Source: an uncultured Treponema sp. (GTDB taxonomy: Bacteria > Spirochaetota > Spirochaetia > Treponematales > Treponemataceae). Taken from it: a stretch of 6,680 bases of DNA. The translations under genes and the position numbers were made by a program. The first letter of the stretch is position 1; each line of letters starts with the position of its first letter. Under the pieces are notes generated by a model. That model ran no database searches and had not been told where the DNA came from. It was given only the letters and a program-made list of their open reading frames with translations. Location of the stretch: NCBI GenBank assembly GCA_947176045.1, contig CAMWPF010000085.1, positions 1 through 6,680 of the forward strand, read 5' to 3'. Of this stretch, positions 4,536 through 6,680 are shown piece after piece.

Positions 4536-4847
4536 ATGACAGGGGCGGAAAAAGATGCCGTCCGGCAGAAGCTGGAGCAGTTCCTTGCCGGGCGCGTAAA
4601 GAAGAAGCCGCGGAACTTCAGCTTGAAGATCACGCGCGAACAGGGGCTGTACCTGCAGTACCGGCTGAAGCTTGCGGGGCGCAGCTGCGCGGACGTCGCC
4701 CGGGAGGTGGGATGCACGAGGCAGACTGTGACCTGCGTCCTGAACGGCAGCCGCAGCAGCCGCACGGTGGCGGCGGCGGTGGCGCGGGCGCTGGGGCACA
4801 GCAGCTGGAACAGCATGGTGCAGAGCCTGCGCGATGCAGGGATATGA
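4536..4847 (+). CDS. Ner / BcepMu gp16-like helix-turn-helix regulator
   Basis: This 103-residue protein has a basic N-terminal region (residues 18-32, GRVKKKPRNFSLKI) followed by a helix-turn-helix domain at about 36-100. CADVAREVG (51-59) is the first helix of the motif and TRQTVTCVLNG (61-71) the recognition helix. The stretch SSRTVAAAVARALGHSSW follows, the typical end of phage HTH proteins of the Ner and BcepMu gp16 type. In Mu, Ner is made early and turns down both the early and the repressor promoters; a similar role is inferred here from fold and position. The start is 2 nt after the preceding stop and has only a weak ribosome site, so coupling is likely. The short region after its stop carries the ribosome site of the next gene. 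Confidence 0.78.
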   Translation: MTGAEKDAVRQKLEQFLAGRVKKKPRNFSLKITREQGLYLQYRLKLAGRSCADVAREVGCTRQTVTCVLNGSRSSRTVAAAVARALGHSSWNSMVQSLRDAGI

Positions 4848-4874
4848 TGTCCTGTTTGGGAGGGGACAACTGCT

Positions 4875-5066
4875 ATGGAAGAAATTTGGATTGACGGCAG
4901 GAGAGTTGCCGGACGCCCGCAGTACACTTTGGAAGAAAAGCTCGCGCGCGTCCGGAAGATGATTGCGTGCAAGCGCAACGACATCACATGGAATTTCTGG
5001 CTTGGAGCATACAGGTCGCTGCTCCAGTCTGAATGCAAATCATCTACAGGAGGAAAGAAGAGATGA
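4875..5066 (+). CDS. Small hypothetical early protein coupled to gam
   Basis: This 63-residue protein is short, basic and rich in aromatic residues (MEEIWIDGRRVAGRPQY, then a helix LEEKLARVRKMIACKRND, then WNFWLGAYRSLL). It was not recognised. GGAGG lies upstream at a somewhat long spacing (about 11 nt), and the TGA stop overlaps the ATG of gam (ATGA at 5063-5066). The gam ribosome site AGGAGG lies inside its last codons. Codon use is less biased than in the neighbours but the frame fits the operon exactly. The one-helix-plus-aromatic layout gives no functional hint; small genes of unknown role are usual between ner and the transposition genes of Mu-like phages. Confidence 0.65.
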   Translation: MEEIWIDGRRVAGRPQYTLEEKLARVRKMIACKRNDITWNFWLGAYRSLLQSECKSSTGGKKR

Positions 5067-5545
5067 AGATTAAAAACCTCAAGGACGTCGAGGAGGCGAT
5101 CCGGAGCATTGCAATGATTGACGCGGAAATCGTGTCCATCGACAACACGGCAGCAAAAGCTATCGCAGCCGCAAAAGAAAAGGCCGCTGCGGATTCATCA
5201 GGGCTTGCTGAACGGCGGGAAAAGCTGCTTGCGACACTCAAGGAGTATTCGGATGGACACCGTTCGGAGCTGTATGACAGCGACAAAAAAAGCCGCGAGT
5301 TCATCAACGGAACCATCGGATATCGGCAGAATCCCGCCAAAGTGGAGGTTGGAGAAGACACGGCAGACCTGCTTATCAAAGCAGGATTCTCCAACTGCGT
5401 AAAAGTTAAAAAAGAGCCGGTGAAAGCTGCCTTGAAAAATTTCGACGCCGCCCAGCAGAAGAAATTCCACATCAGCTTGATCCCCGGCAAGGAAGTATTC
5501 TACTGCACAGCTACAGAAAAAACAATTCCCGACGGTGCAGCATAA
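5063..5545 (+). CDS. gam: Mu Gam-like host-nuclease inhibitor
   Basis: The start at 5063 (160 residues) is set by AGGAGG 9 nt upstream. An in-frame ATG at 5033 would add ten residues with no such site. The N-terminal half (about 7-62) is a long helix with alternating Ala and charges (DVEEAIRSIAMIDAEIVSID and on), then KEYSDGHRSELYDSDKKSREF. The family's central strand INGTIGYRQNPAKVEV (81-96), the helix TADLLIKAGF, the VKVKKEPVKAAL segment and a C-terminal strand near FHISLIPGKE follow. This matches Mu Gam in order, and nearly in length (Mu Gam is about 174 residues). Gam is a Ku-like dimer that encircles double-stranded DNA ends and protects them from exonucleases. Here it precedes the transposase, whereas in Mu it follows the A and B genes. 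Confidence 0.88.
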   Translation: MKIKNLKDVEEAIRSIAMIDAEIVSIDNTAAKAIAAAKEKAAADSSGLAERREKLLATLKEYSDGHRSELYDSDKKSREFINGTIGYRQNPAKVEVGEDTADLLIKAGFSNCVKVKKEPVKAALKNFDAAQQKKFHISLIPGKEVFYCTATEKTIPDGAA

Positions 5546-5548
5546 AAG

Positions 5549-5587
5549 ATGCCGGCCGATGCATTCTGGATGTCGGCATCGGTCGGC
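5549..5587 (+). repeat. Stable hairpin between gam and the next gene
   Basis: The arms GCCGGCCGATGC (5551-5562) and GCATCGGTCGGC (5576-5587) pair over 12 positions with one G-U pair and a 13-nt loop. A competing 7-bp pairing exists (GATGCCG 5549-5555 with CGGCATC 5574-5580). No T run follows, so it is unlikely to be a terminator. It begins 3 nt after the gam stop and ends just before GGAGG of the next gene, so RNA stability or translation control is possible. Confidence 0.45.
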
Positions 5588-5602
5588 AGTTATGGAGGTG
5601 GT

Positions 5603-6385
5603 ATGAACGAAATTGCAGCAGTCAGCACAGTTCCCGCTACGCAGGGCTTCCCCTTCGAACGGGAGATTATGGAATGGGACGTTGAGGCGGCGGTCGCCCG
5701 GATCCGGCCGAAGGTGGAGGCGTTCCACCGCGTGGCGGAGGATCTGGCAAAGGACCTGTACATCGCGCATGAGGCGCTTGCGCGCCGCGGGGGCGACCGC
5801 AGGAGCGAGGACGCGCCGGAATACACATGGTCGGACTTCTGCGCGGCCGTGGGCATCAGCCGCAAGACGGCCATGCTGTATATGCGCCTGTACGACCCGG
5901 CGGAAGACAGGGTCAGATCTCCTGAGGAGATCCAGGCGGCAAGGCCGCCCGCGCTGGCGGAAGATCCGGACAAATTCGAGCGGCTTGTTACGCACGCGGT
6001 GGAGACAGGCGAGCGCCTCTATAACGAAGGATGGAGCGACGCGCATGAACGCGAGTTCCGGCGCCGGGCGGAGAACAGGCACTTCGCAGAAATGGCGCGC
6101 AAGTGGGGCTCTCGGAAAATCAAGCTCAACTGGAGAGGACGCGACTACTTCTCGGAGGCAATGCAGAACGCCAGGCAGTACGCGCGGTTCTCCCTTGAGA
6201 CGAAGGAGCAGACGCTCGCCCAGTTCGAGCTGTTCGAGCAGCTTGCCGCGTACCTGAAGTCGTTCGGCGACCCCGGAACGCGGCTTGCCGCCGCCTACAA
6301 TATCGGACTGCGCGTCCGCGACGTTGTCAACGAGATGGCGAGTCGCACCGCAGAGATTGATAGCTGCAAACCGGAGGAGGCATGA
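5603..6385 (+). CDS. HTH-containing early phage protein of unknown function
   Basis: I chose the ATG at 5603 (260 residues) because GGAGG lies 4 nt upstream; the in-frame ATG at 5549 has no ribosome site and its leader is a hairpin. Residues about 27-60 are a helix (VEAAVARIRPKVEAFHRVAE and on). Residues 75-100 hold a helix-turn-helix-like segment (YTWSDFCAAVGISRKTAMLY, then MRLYDP), similar in style to DUF3102-type and ParB-like phage proteins where a host-like AA-G-S-R-TA helix binds DNA. The C-terminal part (about 120-260) is helical and charged, with a conserved-looking Arg/Trp stretch (MARKWGSRKIKLNWRGRDYF). It lies between gam and the transposase and overlaps the transposase start by ATGA, so a role in transposition or replication is plausible. 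The family is not certain. Confidence 0.75.
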   Translation: MNEIAAVSTVPATQGFPFEREIMEWDVEAAVARIRPKVEAFHRVAEDLAKDLYIAHEALARRGGDRRSEDAPEYTWSDFCAAVGISRKTAMLYMRLYDPAEDRVRSPEEIQAARPPALAEDPDKFERLVTHAVETGERLYNEGWSDAHEREFRRRAENRHFAEMARKWGSRKIKLNWRGRDYFSEAMQNARQYARFSLETKEQTLAQFELFEQLAAYLKSFGDPGTRLAAAYNIGLRVRDVVNEMASRTAEIDSCKPEEA

Positions 6386-6680
6386 CGGAGGCGATCTTTC
6401 CACTGCCGCCTGACAAAAAGCATCCTGCGCGGTGCGCGGTCTACGACCGCTGGCGGCGCAGGAGCCCGCTGGAGACAAAGGAGCAGTCCTATGAGGAGAT
6501 TGGGCGGGAGTTCGGCATCTCTGCATCGACCGTTAAGCGGTGGATAAAGCGGGTTGAGAGCGGAGCCTTCGCGGCTCCTGCCGGGAGGCAGGGGCGCAGC
6601 GTCTACGCATGGGATGCCGACGCGCTCAGCTTCTTCACCGGATTCTATCTTACGGCGCTGGCGAAGGTCGGCTGCTGCAC
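6382..6680 (+). CDS. Mu-type transposase, N-terminal part (runs off the window)
   Basis: The ATG overlaps the TGA of the previous gene, and a GGAGGAGG stretch ends 1 nt before it. Ninety-nine codons are visible and the frame is open at the edge. Residues 34-58 are a helix-turn-helix (KEQSYEEIGREFGISASTVK, then RWIKRV). Residues 68-99 continue as GRQGRSVYAWDADALSFFTGFYLTALAKVGCC, the pattern of MuA-like transposases before the catalytic core. MuA binds the phage ends as a tetramer and joins them to target DNA. The DDE catalytic residues lie beyond the window, so the assignment rests on this N-terminal pattern and on the surrounding Mu-like genes. If the next gene is an AAA ATPase (MuB), the call would be certain. 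Confidence 0.72.
   Translation, partial: MTEAIFPLPPDKKHPARCAVYDRWRRRSPLETKEQSYEEIGREFGISASTVKRWIKRVESGAFAAPAGRQGRSVYAWDADALSFFTGFYLTALAKVGCC

Noticed and set aside
4316..5038. Minus-strand open frame of 240 codons
   Set aside because: It covers the Ner-like gene and neighbours on the opposite strand, has no plausible domain, and would interrupt the early operon.
5549..5602. Upstream start (5549) for the 260-residue HTH protein
   Set aside because: No Shine-Dalgarno sequence precedes it, and the extra 18 codons consist mostly of the hairpin. GGAGG supports 5603.
5198..6526. Long minus-strand open frame of 442 codons
   Set aside because: It lies antisense to gam, the HTH gene and the transposase, which have good ribosome sites, ATGA couplings and recognisable domains. 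The antisense product is Arg/Cys/His-rich with no domain, as expected from GC-rich shadow frames.
1..6680. CRISPR array, defence system, tRNA or IS element
   Set aside because: No regularly spaced repeats, cloverleaf-like sequence, IS ends or recognisable defence genes were seen on either strand.

Overview
The window is the regulatory and early region of a Mu-like transposable prophage or phage, together with a leftward arm that carries lysis genes. The diagnostic genes are a Mu Gam-like DNA-end-binding protein, the start of a Mu-type transposase, a Ner/BcepMu gp16-like helix-turn-helix protein, and a divergently transcribed S24 (LexA/CI-type) repressor. DNA outside the immunity region is GC-rich with strong AGGAGG-type ribosome sites, which suggests a Firmicute. 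A candidate spanin pair suggests an outer membrane. Together these favour a diderm Firmicute (Negativicutes, such as Selenomonas or Megasphaera relatives). This host assignment is inference.

Leftward arm (minus strand, 3984 down to 1): repressor (3292-3984), a small membrane protein (2923-3237), and a strong intrinsic terminator (2884-2916). A second leftward unit then begins with a 77-residue LuxR-type HTH protein (2596-2829). It continues with a coiled-coil protein of a type common in gut phages (1958-2473), two unrecognised small proteins (1568-1900, 1244-1558), a C39-like cysteine peptidase that probably serves as endolysin (531-1175), a two-helix holin-like protein (273-527), and a pair of overlapping open frames cut by the window edge that look like an outer and an inner spanin (1-276 and 2-280).

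Immunity region (about 3780-4185): an AT-rich island that covers the DNA-binding half of the repressor and the divergent control region. It holds several related repeats, probably operators, a TATAAT element pointing right, and a perfect 16-bp inverted repeat in the leader of the early operon.

Rightward early operon (4186 to the end): unknown 115-residue protein, Ner-like regulator, small 63-residue protein, Gam, a 260-residue HTH protein, and the transposase (partial). Genes are packed tightly, with two ATGA stop/start overlaps (5063 and 6382).

Working model: the repressor keeps the rightward operon silent. After its self-cleavage, transposition genes are expressed. The LuxR-type protein may be a middle or late activator of the leftward lysis arm, a role played in Mu by the unrelated Mor and C proteins. 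No tRNA, rRNA, CRISPR array, IS element or phage end (att) was seen, and no stretch over 300 bases lacks a gene.
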